Of a stretch of 64,000 bases of DNA, positions 30,682 to 42,363 are shown in pieces. The position numbers and the translations under genes were made by a program. Below the pieces are notes generated by a model that saw only the letters and a program-made list of their open reading frames with translations, did no database searches and was not told the origin of the DNA. The DNA is from Dactylis glomerata (lineage: Eukaryota; Streptophyta; Magnoliopsida; Poales; Poaceae): contig QXEO01001579.1 of the NCBI GenBank assembly GCA_007115705.1, positions 1 through 64,000 of the forward strand, given 5' to 3'. How positions within the stretch are numbered: position 1 is the stretch's first letter; each line of letters opens with the position of its first letter.

Positions 30682-30970
30682 GGCTAGTTATAGTGGGAAG
30701 TAATATTTTTTTAAAAAAAATATCGTGGAAAGTAACTTTTTTTAGGATATAATGGGAAGTAACTTAGACATAAGTGGTTAATATCATAATGGTGATAACG
30801 TGGAAATCTTACTTTACAGACTCACTATTCATCCGAAAGTGTTATGTTACGGAAACATAATATGTTACTCTAAGTGCGTCACTTCTCATTAAACACTTGT
30901 CGTATTATCTTTTTTGGCTAATTGATACAAGTGTTATTAGCTATGTTACTCCCACTTAGATATTCTTAGT
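30682..30970. mobile_element. Decayed MITE with GGCTAGTTATAGTGGGA end
   Basis: Left end GGCTAGTTATAGTGGGAAGTAA and right end TTACTCCCACTTAGATATTC are imperfect inverted repeats of a common grass PIF/Harbinger-type MITE, with internal alternating TGTTACTCTAAG/AAGTAACTTAGA motifs. A TTA-type target duplication is not clean, so the family is tentative. Confidence 0.5.
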
Positions 30971-31677
30971 GTGTGTGCAGTGCATGGATATGATGATCTT
31001 GACATATCCTATCCCTATAGGATCTATCCATAGTATCGATTTTATTACTAAGAGTAACTACCTACAAGAGTAATTTTCACCCTATTAAATGGAGAATTAA
31101 AAGGCATTTGGAAACATTTCAGTGTTAATCGCCAAAAGATTTTTAAAAAATCTTCCATTATTTCTTTTTTAGACAAGGCTAAATCAACTTATAGTATAGC
31201 CATGAATATTACCATACATAATTTCAGCATATGAAAACAACTTATTCTCTGCATATACTTGTCCTCCCTTTGATTATGTTGCTGCACCTAAATTTTGTGA
31301 CAGTTTATCATTGTTTTATAGGTAATTGGCATTGTGAGGAATTCTGCAATATCTTATCCTCAGCTGATGAGATTAATATTTGTTCTTGCAAGAAAAATGA
31401 AAAAATATATCTACCGTACAATAATGTCGTCAAAAAAATTAGGGGTGTCCCACTTTAAAAAATACTAAAAGTTCATATATTTTCTAGTTCATTGTATTTC
31501 AGAAAAGTAATTGAAATTGCTAAAAAAAATCCCAAAAAATTCATATGTGTTGCTTGTTTGGTCCCAAAAATAAAAAAAAAACTAAAAAAGGTGATTGTTA
31601 GTTTTTTTTGCCATAGTGGTTTCTTATGTGCACTACGAGTCGCTAATTCGTGTGAGTTTTATTGTTTTATTTCGATT

Positions 31678-31718
31678 GTGTGTGTGTGTGTGGGGGGGGG
31701 GAGGGGGTGGGGGTGGGG
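31678..31718 (+). repeat. GT then poly-G low-complexity run
   Basis: (TG)n followed by several runs of four to ten G separated by single A or T, enough for a G-quadruplex on the plus strand. Confidence 0.75.
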
Positions 31719-32021
31719 AACTCTGCCCGTGCTACAATTGGTGTCGCATGGCCGGTCCCAAGCCCGTAAAAAGAGGAGGGCTCATCCCCATATTTTTATC
31801 AGGATATTTTCTCTGAACAAAAAATTGCCTTTAGTTTATTTTGGGGCATAATTATGAGAAATAATGAAATAATTGTGTCATTGGTTTTGTATTTACGTGA
31901 ATTTTCAAGGATAGACAATCTTAAGTTATCCCTCCTTTCGTAAATAGGCGATTTCTGGAAAGCGTGTCATTAGTTTCTAAAAAGCTCTACCTAGTAGTAT
32001 CTCTTCGTAATCGCAAAATCA

Positions 32022-33235
32022 AATTTTTTTTTCGAAAAGGGGCAGCCCCAGCCTCTGCATCGAAGATATGCATACGGCCTTGCTTTATTTCATTTATTCA
32101 ACATAGACTGGCAAAAAAGCCTTACAAGATCATACAAGCTAAAGCCTCTCCAAACACAGGTGTTAAAGCACCACTAAACTAGTACAACGCTAGAAAAATA
32201 GTCAAGGCCTTGTGCCTCAGCCATCATCGTCGCGGACTCCCTAGTGATATCCAAAGAAAGCGCCTTGTGCACAAGCTTCGGAGGTCACCTCCACCCCTCT
32301 ATCCGCCGACCCAACTCCAGGTTGAAAGATCAAATCAAAGCCTCTCACCAGGCTTGCATCGACGCCACCATGACGCCAGATGGTGCACCCGTCCTGCGCG
32401 AGTTCATCTAGGCACATCCGTTGTCGAGACCCCGCTGCACCACGCCGCCAAGACTCAGCAACGTCGACGCGGTAGATGAACACCACTCCACCGCTTGCCT
32501 CCACCATCCAGCAACTGTTTCTAAAACGATGCCCTCAAGAGGGAGAAAGACACAAAGCGTCACCATCGTCCGATCCAAGATCTAGAGTTTCCCCCGAAAC
32601 AGCTCGAATTGATGGATGAAAGGCTGCACCAACGATGCCTTCAACAAGGGAACGATGCACGAACGCCGTCATCGTTGCAATGACCACAGTCAGAGCTCGG
32701 TATTCACCGGCACCTTCGCATCCAGAACTCGAAGCTGGGACTAGATGTGGGATCACCACACCTCGTCGGCCGACCACCTCTGGCGAAGGAGAGGGTCGCC
32801 ACCAGACCACCATGCCCTGGGCCTTAGCTTCGGGCTCCTCGTGCTGCAGGCCAGAAACCAGTGCCATTGAGCGCCGCAGGAGCCGATGGGAGAAGGTGCC
32901 GCAACACCAACCGGTCAAGGACCAGATCGGGTCACCTAGCGCCGCCTCCTGGATCCGCGCGAGGAACGACACCGGTCCGCCGCCGCCCTGCAAGCACCGC
33001 CAGTGGAGGTCAGGGACGGGCCGCCGCCGCCATGACCCACCAGAACGACGAGGAGATCCGCCGCCGCCGCGCCACACGGGCTTTGCCCGGCGACGATTCC
33101 GGCGGCGGCGGCGGGAGGAGGGGGCGTGGAGGGAGGACAGGAGGGAGGAGGGGGGCGGTGGCCGTCCGGTGCGGCCCGGCGATGGCCGCACGGGAGCGGA
33201 TCGAGGAGGGGGTCGGGAGGGAGTCGGGAAAGTTA
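32022..33235 (-). mobile_element. Non-LTR retroelement fragment, reversed
   Basis: Read on the minus strand it ends GATGCAGAGGCTGGGG...CCCCTTTTCGAAAAAAAA (32050-32025), matching the tail style of the insertion at 21108-22288. Upstream is 1.1 kb of GC-rich sequence with CCGCCGCC runs near 33010-33170 that gives long but mutually overlapping frames on both strands with no known domain. The 5' boundary near 33235 is where base composition drops. No target duplication found. Confidence 0.5.
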
Positions 33236-33282
33236 AATCTTTCTAATATATACAAGAAGTGAAAGTTAAATCTTTACTACTA

Positions 33283-33310
33283 CTAGCTAAATGTCTATGC
33301 GTTGCTACGG
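33283..33310 (-). mobile_element. Helitron-like 3' terminus
   Basis: On the minus strand ...CCGTAGCAACGCATAGACATTTAGCTAG|T: the decayed form of the CCCGTTGCAACGCACGGGCA...CTAG|T terminus seen better at 16841 and 33581. No paired 5' end found. Confidence 0.35.
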
Positions 33311-33580
33311 ATAACAAAGATATATATGTGGTTAATCTATTTATAGAATGCACATTTTAAATGTGGCTAAAGTAGTTTCGACAACATCATGATGACTGTA
33401 TCGTCATACCCGTGCGCTTCCACACTCTCTTGGCTGCCACAAACTCTTTCCAGTCTATGCCTCCTAGTATGGTATCTTGTTCTCAAACCCCGCGTGCCAG
33501 AAGGTATTATACTGTCTTCATTATTTATAATCAAACTACTTTGATGCAATTTGGTCAACTGACTTTTATTTTATGAAACA

Positions 33581-33611
33581 CTAGTTGAATGCCCGTGCGT
33601 TGCCACAGTCC
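33581..33611 (-). mobile_element. Helitron-like 3' terminus
   Basis: Minus strand GGCAACGCACGGGCATTCAACTAG followed by T. Only 295 bases from a similar terminus at 33283 and in the same orientation. Body and 5' end not defined. Confidence 0.4.
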
Positions 33612-34080
33612 CCCGTGCCTCGTTGATAAAATTTCAAACATGCATAAAAAGGCATAATTCTATTTTATTAATTAGAAAATTTAATATTAGATAAACATTC
33701 ATCAACAAAGTTTTCCATGTTTTATATAATGCAACTTCAACATGGTTGAAACCGTGTAAAGCATTCTCTCTCCTACCCCCTTCTTCTCTCCCTACCTCCC
33801 ACCTCCCTCTCATGTCCCTCGCTCTTCCTATCTCTCTCTCAAACTCTCCCAAGTAGAAATAAGTTTGAACACACTTCAAATATACAGTTTGATGAAATAA
33901 CAAAGAAGAAAAAGGATCTTGTGAATTTGACATAAAAATTATTTCATAGAGCATGACCTTCATAATACTTGTACCATTCAAGAATCTATTGCATACTTAG
34001 ATTTTACTGTGCGGAATTTACAGGGTATATGAAGCACATAATTAAATTTTAGATTGTAAAAATATATACATGTTAATATT
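33612..34080. other. Intergenic, no gene seen
   Basis: AT-rich sequence with a CT-rich run at about 33765-33845. Nothing recognisable. Confidence 0.6.
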
Positions 34081-35037
34081 TCCCTTTAGCTTTTCTTCTA
34101 CTAACCCGAGGCTCCGTATCGCGGCTTGATGCATTTGTTCCCGTGGGTCACCAGGTTTTGGTTGCGTGGTTAGTAGGTATGCCTGTGCTGCTATCAATGC
34201 CGCTTCTGGTGTTTCTTGCACGAATTCTTCCTCCTCTTCTGGTTGGTTCGCGCTTGGGCTTCTCGTATAGCTTTCTTCTACTACATGTGCTGTTGTCCTT
34301 CTATTGTGCTTCGGGTCTTTGTGCCTCTCCATGCTGGATTCTGATGAGTTGGTATATTCGCTCCAATATCCTTCACTTGGTGTGCTGTTGTAATCTGGGC
34401 TTCTCATAATCATATCTCTTTCCTGCCTTAGCTTTTTCCTGCGCTTGTGTAGCGCGTATTGGTACCCCATTAAAACTTCTCTTCTTGAATCTGCGGGTAC
34501 ATCAGTCCCGTGGTTGACAGCTGTCATGATCATTCTCCACTCTCCAGCCGAAATATGCACTTTCTCCTTCTCTTTCTTGCCATTGCTCCTTATTTTGTCG
34601 ACTTGCATGTCGACCTCCTTGTTGCCAGTGTGATTGTTTTCTTCTTCTGCTGCTTTAGTGATGATAACGCATAATTGGTGTACGCTCCTGGAGACGCTGC
34701 TGCTTCTGCTGGCGATATCCCTTGATTTGTCCACTGCTTCTTCCACAATTGTCTCTTGCCCGATTTCGTCGGGTTCCTCCAAATTTCCCTGCAAATTTTT
34801 TGTTGCTGCTAAGCTGACTGGCGAGTTTGCCTCGCTAGAAGAGCCTACAGATGATCTAGATGCTGTCATCCTCTCCGCTTTGCCTGCCGACAGAACTGAT
34901 TTCGTCGGATCTGAAAGGCGAGTTGAACCCGAAGGTCCGATGTAGAATCTTAGACTTCCGAACGTCAATTCCATCTCTTGATTTTCGTTGACTTCTGGAT
35001 TGCTATTGGCTAAAAGCGAAAAAGCCGTCGAATTCAT
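34081..35037 (-). pseudogene. Gypsy gag, N-terminal part (truncated)
   Basis: Frame opens at ATG 35037 (MNSTAFSLLANSN), just inside the primer site; an open frame also runs backward through the LTR to 35166 but that part is LTR, not gag. The protein is acidic and Ser-rich with GSLRFYIGPSGSTRL, then KEKVHISAGEWRMIMTAV, GYQYALHKRRKKLRQERD, and EEEEEFVQETPEAALIAAQAY. I recognise this as the gag leader of an abundant Triticeae Gypsy group. It stops after EEKLKGN, where sequence becomes unrelated; no capsid core or zinc knuckle remains. Confidence 0.7.
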
Positions 35038-35074
35038 GATTCCAACGCCCAGAGTCCCCACGGTCGGCGCCAAT

Positions 35075-35439
35075 TGACGAGGGTTAAACTCGACAAATGT
35101 CCTAGATGAAGGACTTAGGATCGGGGAGATAGGGCGTCTGATGAACTCGAAGTTAAACTCAGTCAAACAAGGTGTCTATGAAAGTAAATGTGGGTGTAGA
35201 ACCTAGCTTGCTTTCAATCTGTCCCACACCGTCTCCTCCTGGCCCCTTTATATAGGTGGCCAGGTCTCAAGGATCGGGTGGGATCCGATACAGATTACAA
35301 TATCGATATACGACATGAACTCGTATTTCGACTAATATTACAATTGGGCCTAGCTTAATGGGCCTCAGGGGTACTCAACTGACGGGCTCTATTATCTATA
35401 CCCTTGTCACCCATAGTGGACATTCGACGACGCATCTCA
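35075..35439 (-). repeat. LTR of the truncated Gypsy element
   Basis: About 365 bp from TGACGAGGGTTAAACT to CGACGCATCTCA (plus strand). Contains a TATATAGG-type box near 35250 on the minus strand (CCTATATAAAGGGG). Outer end chosen as the last CA before an A-rich run; could be a few bases off. Confidence 0.6.
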
Positions 35440-35796
35440 CAATAAAAAACTATACCAATGGTAAATAAAAGAGATGTCGAGGTGTTCATTGTCTGTTTGT
35501 CTTGTCATTTTGATGTGGGCTTGTTCCATGTCATCGGGCAGGAGGTACCCCATTGGCGGTTCTCGATGATACACATATATTTACAATGACAAGAGCCTGC
35601 TTGGGACTCTAAGTCGAGTAGCATGAGGTTTGGGTATTCGTACTTCATGGGACACGAGGTTTTCAACTTATCATTTGTCAAGCATATGCTTCATAATTGT
35701 ACTCGCATTAACTCTAACCATTCAAGATGCCTATGATGGGGGCAATGAGGGCTCAAAGCTAGTAAGTACCATAATTTTTGAAGGTTTATAAAACTC
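35440..35796. other. Unassigned, no gene seen
   Basis: No coding sequence and no match to other parts of the window that I can see. Confidence 0.5.
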
Positions 35797-37974
35797 GCAA
35801 TCACTGCTTCCCTCTGCGAAGGGCCTTTCTTTTACTTTTATGTTGAGTCACCACCTTCTATCTTTATGCACCGTCTAAGAGAGCATAGTTGTCATTCTGA
35901 GTATAATGTGCATTGTCCCAAAGTTTTTCATTGATTGATTCATGATGTTGGTTTTACTTGTTCCTAAATTATTTGTATCTAGTCGCCCTCTTAAACTTGA
36001 AGGTGTCCTATGCATTTATGTTTTGCTCTCCCATAAAGGACAAGCTAAAAACCATTTGTATGTTTTTCCTTATGATTTGAACACACGTTTGACTTTCATT
36101 ATTTCATTTTCATGATCTTTTGTTTGTGTTCTTTTTCATGTGATAACATGGTTGCTAAGTTTCTTCTATCAAGATTATGTCTTTCATGCCCATGTTTTAA
36201 GTTCTTTTGATCCCAGCGTACAACGCTTACATATATGGTTAAGATTGTGTAGGTGCATGTCACCTCAAAAATTATGTCTTTTGTTATCACTTACCTACTC
36301 GACGACGAGCAGGAGTTAAGCTTGGGGATGCTTATACGTCTCAAACATATCTATAATTTTTGATGCTCCATGCTTGTTTTTACACCATTTGCTTAGTGTT
36401 TCATTACACTTCGTGGTGTTTTTATGCATTTTTCGGAACTAACCTATTAACAAGATGCCAGAGTGCCAGTTCCCTGTTTTCTGCTATTTTTGTGTTTCAG
36501 AAAAGTTACACAGGAAATATTCTCGGAATTGGACGAAACAAAAGCCGAACATCCAGAAATTTACCGAAGTTTCCAGAAAACCGAAGAGGAGACGGAGCCA
36601 AACCAGGAGGTTGCCTCACCACCAGGGGGCGCGGCCCAAGGCCTGGCCGCACCGCCCTGTGGTGAGCTCCACCTGGTCCACTTCTGACGCTGCCCCTTCG
36701 CCTATAAAGACCTCCCGACGGGAAAAACCTAAACACCCAATCACTTTTCCAGAAACACATCGCGATCTGCCGCCGTCGTCGACCTGAGATCGGGAGGGTC
36801 CAGAAGCTCTTCCCGGCACCCTGCCGGAGAGGGGAATCACCACCGGAGGTCTTCTTCATCGCCATGCTTGCCTCCGGTGCGATGAGTGAGTAGTCTACCT
36901 TGGACTATGGGTCCATAGCAGTAGCTAGATGGTTGTCTTCTCCACCATGTGCTCCATGTTTAGATCTCGTGAGCTGCTTTACATGATCGAGATCACCGTT
37001 ATGTAATTCTACATGTTGTGTCTGTTGGGATCCGATGAATATTGGTGTTATGATTGAGTTGATGTGCTGAATATTATCTTACGTTATCTCTATGTTGTTT
37101 ATGATCTTGCATGCTCTCCGTTGTTAGTAGCTATCTTGGCCGAGTAGATACTAGTGACTCCAAGAGGGGGTATTTATGCTCGATAGTTGGGTTCATGCCT
37201 CTATTTAATCTGGGGGAGTGATAGAAACCTCTAAGGTTGTAGATATGTTGTTGCCACTAGGGAGAAAACAACATTCTTATGTCCAAGGACATATGCTTTG
37301 TTTACATTACACACTTTGCTTAATGCAGTTATCTTTTGTTCGCAACTTAATACTTGTCGGGTTCTCGGATTGATTCCCCACGGGTGGATTATTAGTCATA
37401 CATGCAGTTGGATGGTGGTCTATGTATCTTGTTGTAATGCCCAGAGTAAATCTCGTAGTGATCCTCTCGACATATGCACGTTATCTTTATTCTATCAATT
37501 GCCCAACTGTAATTTGTTTACCTAGCATGTGTTATTTTATCTTATAGAGAGACACCACTAGTGAACTGTGGTCCCCGGTCCTATTTCCTTTATATTGCTA
37601 TCACCTGTTTACTTTACTCGCACTGTTTACTTTATTCGCATACTACTATTGCTTTCCACTCGATACGCTCATTCTTTTGTTTACAACAAACCGGTGAGAT
37701 TGACAACCTCATCGTAAGTTGGGAGCAAAGTATTTGGTTGTGTTGTGTGCAGGTTCCGCGTTGCTACTGGTTGAAGACGCGCTAACAAGTATCGTAAACG
37801 GCGCCCTTGTTGGAGTGTCACTAGGCTAGCAAGCATCACCTTATGGAGTTTGGATTTTTCCTGGATTCGATAAACCTTGGTTTCTTACTGAGGGAAAATT
37901 TGCTACTGTGCTCATCATACCTTCCTCTTGGGGTTCCCAACTGGACGGTGAAATTACATCAACACCATGCTGCA
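35797..37974 (+). mobile_element. 3' end fragment of the gag-only family (plus strand)
   Basis: 35797-36331 matches, in reverse, the last part of the non-coding interior of the elements at 1052-9382 and 44239-55541, including AAGCTTGGGGATGC before the LTR. The LTR (36332-37974) follows, with its first bases TTATACGTCTC instead of TGATACGTCTC. The 5' part of the element is missing, cut at AATCACTGCTTCCC. It is the only member of the family here in plus orientation. Confidence 0.8.
36332..37974 (+). repeat. LTR of the plus-strand gag-only family fragment
   Basis: About 1.64 kb, same subfamily as the solo LTR 533-10512. Contains CTATAAAGACC near 36701 as a TATA-type box and ends close to ACATCAACACCATGCTGCA; exact end uncertain because the right flank has no matched target duplication. 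Confidence 0.7.
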
Positions 37975-38500
37975 TCACTACCTTAGGCAGCAGACGGCCT
38001 TGGGCGGCTGGTCGTCGGCGTTGCTACCTTTGGTTCCGGCCGTTGCTACTTTGGTCGGCTGACTTTGCTACCGACGGTTCCAGGCATTGCTACCTTGGGC
38101 GGCCGGGGTTGCTGTCGACAGCAGGCGTGTTGCTGCTAGCCATGGCCGGCGGCGGTGTTGCGTGTGGATGTCGGTGGTGCTGCCGGCGGTGCTCGTCGTG
38201 AGTTGGCGATGCTGCGAGTGGGGACCAAGCAACAAAGCTACATCGTCGGCGGAGCTCATCTGTTGTTCCTCTCTGGCGGAGCTCCTCTGTCTTTTCTCGC
38301 CGGCGGAGTCGCAGAGATCTTCTGCTCAGCCATGGGACAGAGCTGCGTATGAAGTGGTGCGGTAGGAGGCGACTTTTTGTGGTGGATGCGTCTGTCAGTT
38401 GGATACAGGGTTACAATTCTCTTTTTCTGCGTGTGTGAGCGGTCCCAAGTAGACACGTGTCGAGAGGTGGAGGCGGGGGATCGGAAGCCACGATCCCCTA
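37975..38500. other. GC-rich block of GTTGCTAC / GCGGCCGG repeats
   Basis: Degenerate repetition of GTTGCTACCTTGGGCGGC-like units, then CGGCGGAGCTC repeats. I have the impression that such blocks occur near the ends of grass Mutator-like elements, but no inverted repeat or target duplication is visible. Not coding. Confidence 0.35.
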
Positions 38501-38711
38501 GGGACGCTCAGCACGCCCCTTCACTATAAGGGTACCGATAAGGTGAAGTGTACAAAAATCATGAAATAAAAAGTGTCTATCTGGTGGTAATATATTGATT
38601 ACCAACAACAAAAATCTATTTTCTAGTAAAATAATAGAAATGTAGAATATCCTAACTAGTAGATGTTGTCTACTCGTCTGATCCATAATAAGTGTGCTGA
38701 TTTTATTGAAA

Positions 38712-41135
38712 CTAGGATGGTGGCCCTCGCAAATGCGAGGGCAATGCCTAAGTCTAAAAATTTATTTATGTTCTCATAATATTTTGACATTAAAATTAAT
38801 ATGGTTATGCAATCATCATAAATTTTATGGTAAATAAAAACCACGTGTGTATGAGACTTCTCTAATTATTTGTAGTTCGTGGGAGGATAATTTTATGCCG
38901 CCATAAAACCACATATGAAGGATCGTAATTTCCTTTTGTACGTGCTAATATTAGATCACTATATAGAACTAAACTCATATGCAAGCTAGGATGTAGTTTC
39001 TATTTGATGTTCCTTGGTGTAAGGTTAAAACTTATTCTCGCCAATTTTTGATTGGTTTAGTGTCAACAAAACCTCTATGTTGAGGTGTAAATAGTAATGT
39101 GTAGCCTAATTACATTTATATGTAGTTATTACTATGATAAATTGTATATTTAATGAAGATAGAAACATATGAAAAAATATTATAAACTTTAACAATGTAA
39201 TTATTCAATATATATGTATTGTTGATATTTCTGTCTATATATTTGATCAAACTAAGAAATGAAATCGTTGAATATATTGTATTAATTATTTATCCATATT
39301 ATCTTGGATTGTGGCGTCTCCCCATAGTTTGGACAACCACATAGCCACTTTCATGTGCATCATGTGGCTTGCCTCTATTTTATACTAAGTAAAGGGAACA
39401 TGATTCAAAAGTTTTGTTATACTTCATGCCAACATTCTTTTAAATGAAATATCTAATAATTTTTTTTCATTATTTTAAATAAGTCTAGCCACCATTTTAT
39501 ACATACTTTGCCAAACTTACAAAGCACTGTCTTTTTATACTCAATGTATATGTCATGTATTTTGGGATGGAGAGAGTAGTTTATCAGATTCAGATGAGCA
39601 TGAAGAACATGCCGTTGTTATCCTTCACCTCCAAGACTATACAACAACAAATCCTCCTTTATGCGCCTCATGTAGTTTGATGCGTCTATTTGTTACGACA
39701 AAGACATATATGGATGCAACACATGCATCTGTTATATACTACGAAAATCCAAAATATTAGCATAAAATTTTATTTTTTTCCACTCAAAAGATTAACAACT
39801 TGCATACTTGTGACGAAAATGTAAATCATCTTTCGAAATTTGTATCTAATTTCACATTTTATACTCTAGGTAGTAGCATAGTTGCCTAGGCGTACTTATT
39901 ATTGTAGACATAAATATAAGTTTCTATAGCTCAATAATATTTCCAATGCGATGTCACGGAGTTGTCCGAACTAACAAAAAGATTTGCATCTGAATGGCAC
40001 GAAATATAAATGGATCTGTAGCTGACCGAATGGAAGTTTTTTTTTTGCATGTGGACTGTACATAACTTTTTTATCGCTCTTATATATCAATTTTTGTGTA
40101 GTCTAATATATTTTTTAGGTGGTTTCCTTCAATTTTGCTGGCATCTCGTACGTGAACTGAATGCAAAATTTTAATATGCTGAGCAGCTCTCTATGTTTTA
40201 CATGGATCGTCTACTGATTACTAAATGATTCAAATTTAAATTTCTCTAGTCTAAGATTTCTTTTATGTATGTCTATAGTGCGCCAACTAATGTTTTTGGA
40301 ACGACGATGTGTTTCAATATACATGTTTTTAGACATCCTAGAGTATATAATAAGAATTAAAATTGAATTCTTTACGGGCATAGGTAATGGGAGAGGCGTT
40401 TTGACACCCAGGCTCAAATGAGCTCTTTTTCCTGGCCACATACTTGGTCTAAAAATCTGTGCCAAGTCTGACTATTTGGCTAGATATGGGATATACGGTA
40501 TCAAGAATACCTGTTGTATGCGTCGGTGCATCAGGCAATGTGCAAACGACCGTCCGACACCTATGCGATGGAAGTGGAACGGGGCAGGACTGGACCTATG
40601 GCATGCGCATGTGCTGGTCAATGGACGCAAAGATCAATTTTAGATACTGACATATGACAGAAATATGTATCTGGCACAATATTTCTTTATATTAAACGTG
40701 TGGCTCTGAAAAAGAGCGCATCTGAGCCTGAGTTCAGAATAGCTTTTTCGCATAGGTAATGTGTTTGTTTGATTCTAGAAGCCTACCCATTAGGAGTTTA
40801 AGGAGCCGCCAGTTCATGTGTACGTGAATTTACACTTTATTTTTTGTAGGCCCCACCAGACTCTTAACAGGATACGTCTTGACGATGCTATTTGATTTAA
40901 AAGGGAATATCTAGTCAATCAGTTTTTTTCCTTACGTGCCAGTTTGTGTGTACGTTTTATGTTGCATGACAATTCATCAACCTGTTACGTGTCAAACACG
41001 GTTACGTTACTACTAATCTTTTATTAAATCGCAACCATTAATTATAGATCTAACAGTCTAAATAATTTTGATGATGTGGATTAACATAGTGTCTCTATTT
41101 TAGACTTCCGTATTGTGCTTTTAGTATATAATAGA
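38712..41135 (-). mobile_element. Candidate non-autonomous Helitron (2.4 kb)
   Basis: The 3' end on the minus strand is a perfect 8-bp hairpin GCCCTCGC-ATTT-GCGAGGGC (38742-38723), eleven bases before CTAG at 38715-38712, followed by host T: textbook Helitron form. A TC-starting 5' end of the right kind, TCTATTATATACTAAAAG, begins at 41135. The expected host A before TC is not present (T is), and the 5' end lies in a 172-bp tandem duplication, so the left boundary is less sure. Interior is AT-rich, without Rep/helicase, and holds a MITE (40390-40749). Confidence 0.5.
40390..40749. mobile_element. MITE with long imperfect inverted repeats (about 360 bp)
   Basis: Inverted repeats of about 40 bp: CCAGGCTCAAATGAGCTC...TTTTT at the left and AAAAAGAGCGCATCTGAGCC at the right. 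Flanked by the 12-bp direct repeat GCATAGGTAATG (40378-40389, 40750-40761), which points to a Mutator-type insertion. No coding capacity. Confidence 0.65.
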
Positions 41136-41311
41136 AATAGAAGATTCATCAACCTGTTTCGTGTCAAACACGGTTACGTTACTACTAATCTTTTATTAAA
41201 TCGCAACCATTAATTATAGATCTAACAGTCTAAATAATTTTGATGATGTGGATTAACATAGTGTCTCTATTTTAGACTTCCGTATTGTGCTTTTAGTATA
41301 TAATAAATAAT
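40972..41311. repeat. 172-bp tandem duplication
   Basis: Copies start at ATTCATCAACCTGTT 40972 and 41144 and are almost identical (one obvious A/T difference). Each ends CTTTTAGTATATAATA, the reverse of the Helitron-like 5' terminus. Confidence 0.88.
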
Positions 41312-41319
41312 AAACTTAG

Positions 41320-42360
41320 CCAAAAATAAAAATGCAACGGTAAGCCATCACAAACATTTTTCAAATATTTCAAAGTCTGTCTCTAGTCAGGACTGATTTA
41401 GACTATAGTGAGAAACAGTGATAACGGAAACAGTGATAACGACAGATATTTATTTTACAAAAGAAGACCTTATATTACTTGATCAAGAGCAGTGATTTCA
41501 TCGTGAACACATGGGTTCAAAAAAGCATAACCAGGTACACTGCAAAGCATAGTTAGCAGTTAAGTGAACAGCTAAATTTGACTCGCATCTTACAAAGGCA
41601 ATATGAAGCTGGGAGGTTCCTTCATTTCATTAGGAAAAAATCTCTCCAATCCATATTAGCTGTCGAACGAGTGAATAGACGCACTTAAATGTGTCTAAAT
41701 ACATGCGAATCAGCCACGGCTATAATTTACTTAGCTTGTTAATTTCATCGAGAATTGGCAGGACTGTTGTCCTATTTTTCCAGGACTTCCAGAGTGTGAT
41801 CACTCCATCACAGTCAGTTTCCGGCTGGAAAGTTTTAATATTTAAAAGTCAGTAAAAAAGCAAAACATCTATCCAAGTGAAAGCTTCTGTTGTCAATGCA
41901 TTCGCCAATGAGCTGTTCCACTTTGGTCCTTGAGTAAGAAACTCCCCCCTGCATACATATAGTGTAAGTTCAGATACCTGGTCTGTAATGTTTCTTCTAT
42001 TTTACTTCAAATTAACATGATTAGTAGGAAGTTCTTAACAGGTTCGTTTGCATCTATTTTTTATAGGAAGAACTAATGTATGGAGAATGGACGGGCTTCT
42101 TAATTTCTTTATCATAGGATACTTACTTAGGATTAGTGAAGCTGCAAAACAGAAATATGTAATTTCCATGTTTAGACTTTATGCAATCCGCAGCCTCCAA
42201 CAAATGTAGCTGACATGCCATCTGTACTTATTCATGACAAAACTTTTTAAATCCTTACAGTACCATTCAGTTCATGTTGATACGCTTTAATAGGAGAGAA
42301 TATCTCAGCACTATATTATATTACTCTTCCAGGAAATTATAAAAATCAGAACAAAGAAAA
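41320..42360. other. Intergenic, no gene seen
   Basis: AT-rich non-coding sequence, possibly 3' flank or introns of the minus-strand remnant that follows. Confidence 0.5.
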
Positions 42361-42363
42361 TAT

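Larger units (their letters stand above)
30341..32020. other. Intergenic AT-rich stretch with MITE remnant and G-rich run
   Basis: No gene. A 27-bp direct repeat (CATCTCGATCGATTAG...) occurs twice at about 30583-30640. Candidate MITE at 30682-30970 is listed separately. A GT/G-rich run at 31678-31718 could fold as a G-quadruplex. Confidence 0.6.
34081..35439 (-). mobile_element. Gypsy retrotransposon, 5' end only
   Basis: On the minus strand: LTR (35439-35075), primer site TGGCGCCGACCGTGGGGAC (about 35072-35054), then a gag frame that loses its family resemblance near 34081. The rest of the element is gone. The family is distinct from the gag-only elements in the window. Confidence 0.7.

Noticed and set aside
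32535..33246. About 200-codon frames on both strands
   Set aside because: Overlapping antiparallel frames in CCG-rich DNA with no domain; treated as non-LTR element body.
39560..39600. GGGATGGAGAGAGTA string resembling a Stowaway right end
   Set aside because: No matching CTCCCTCC left end or TA duplication could be found nearby.
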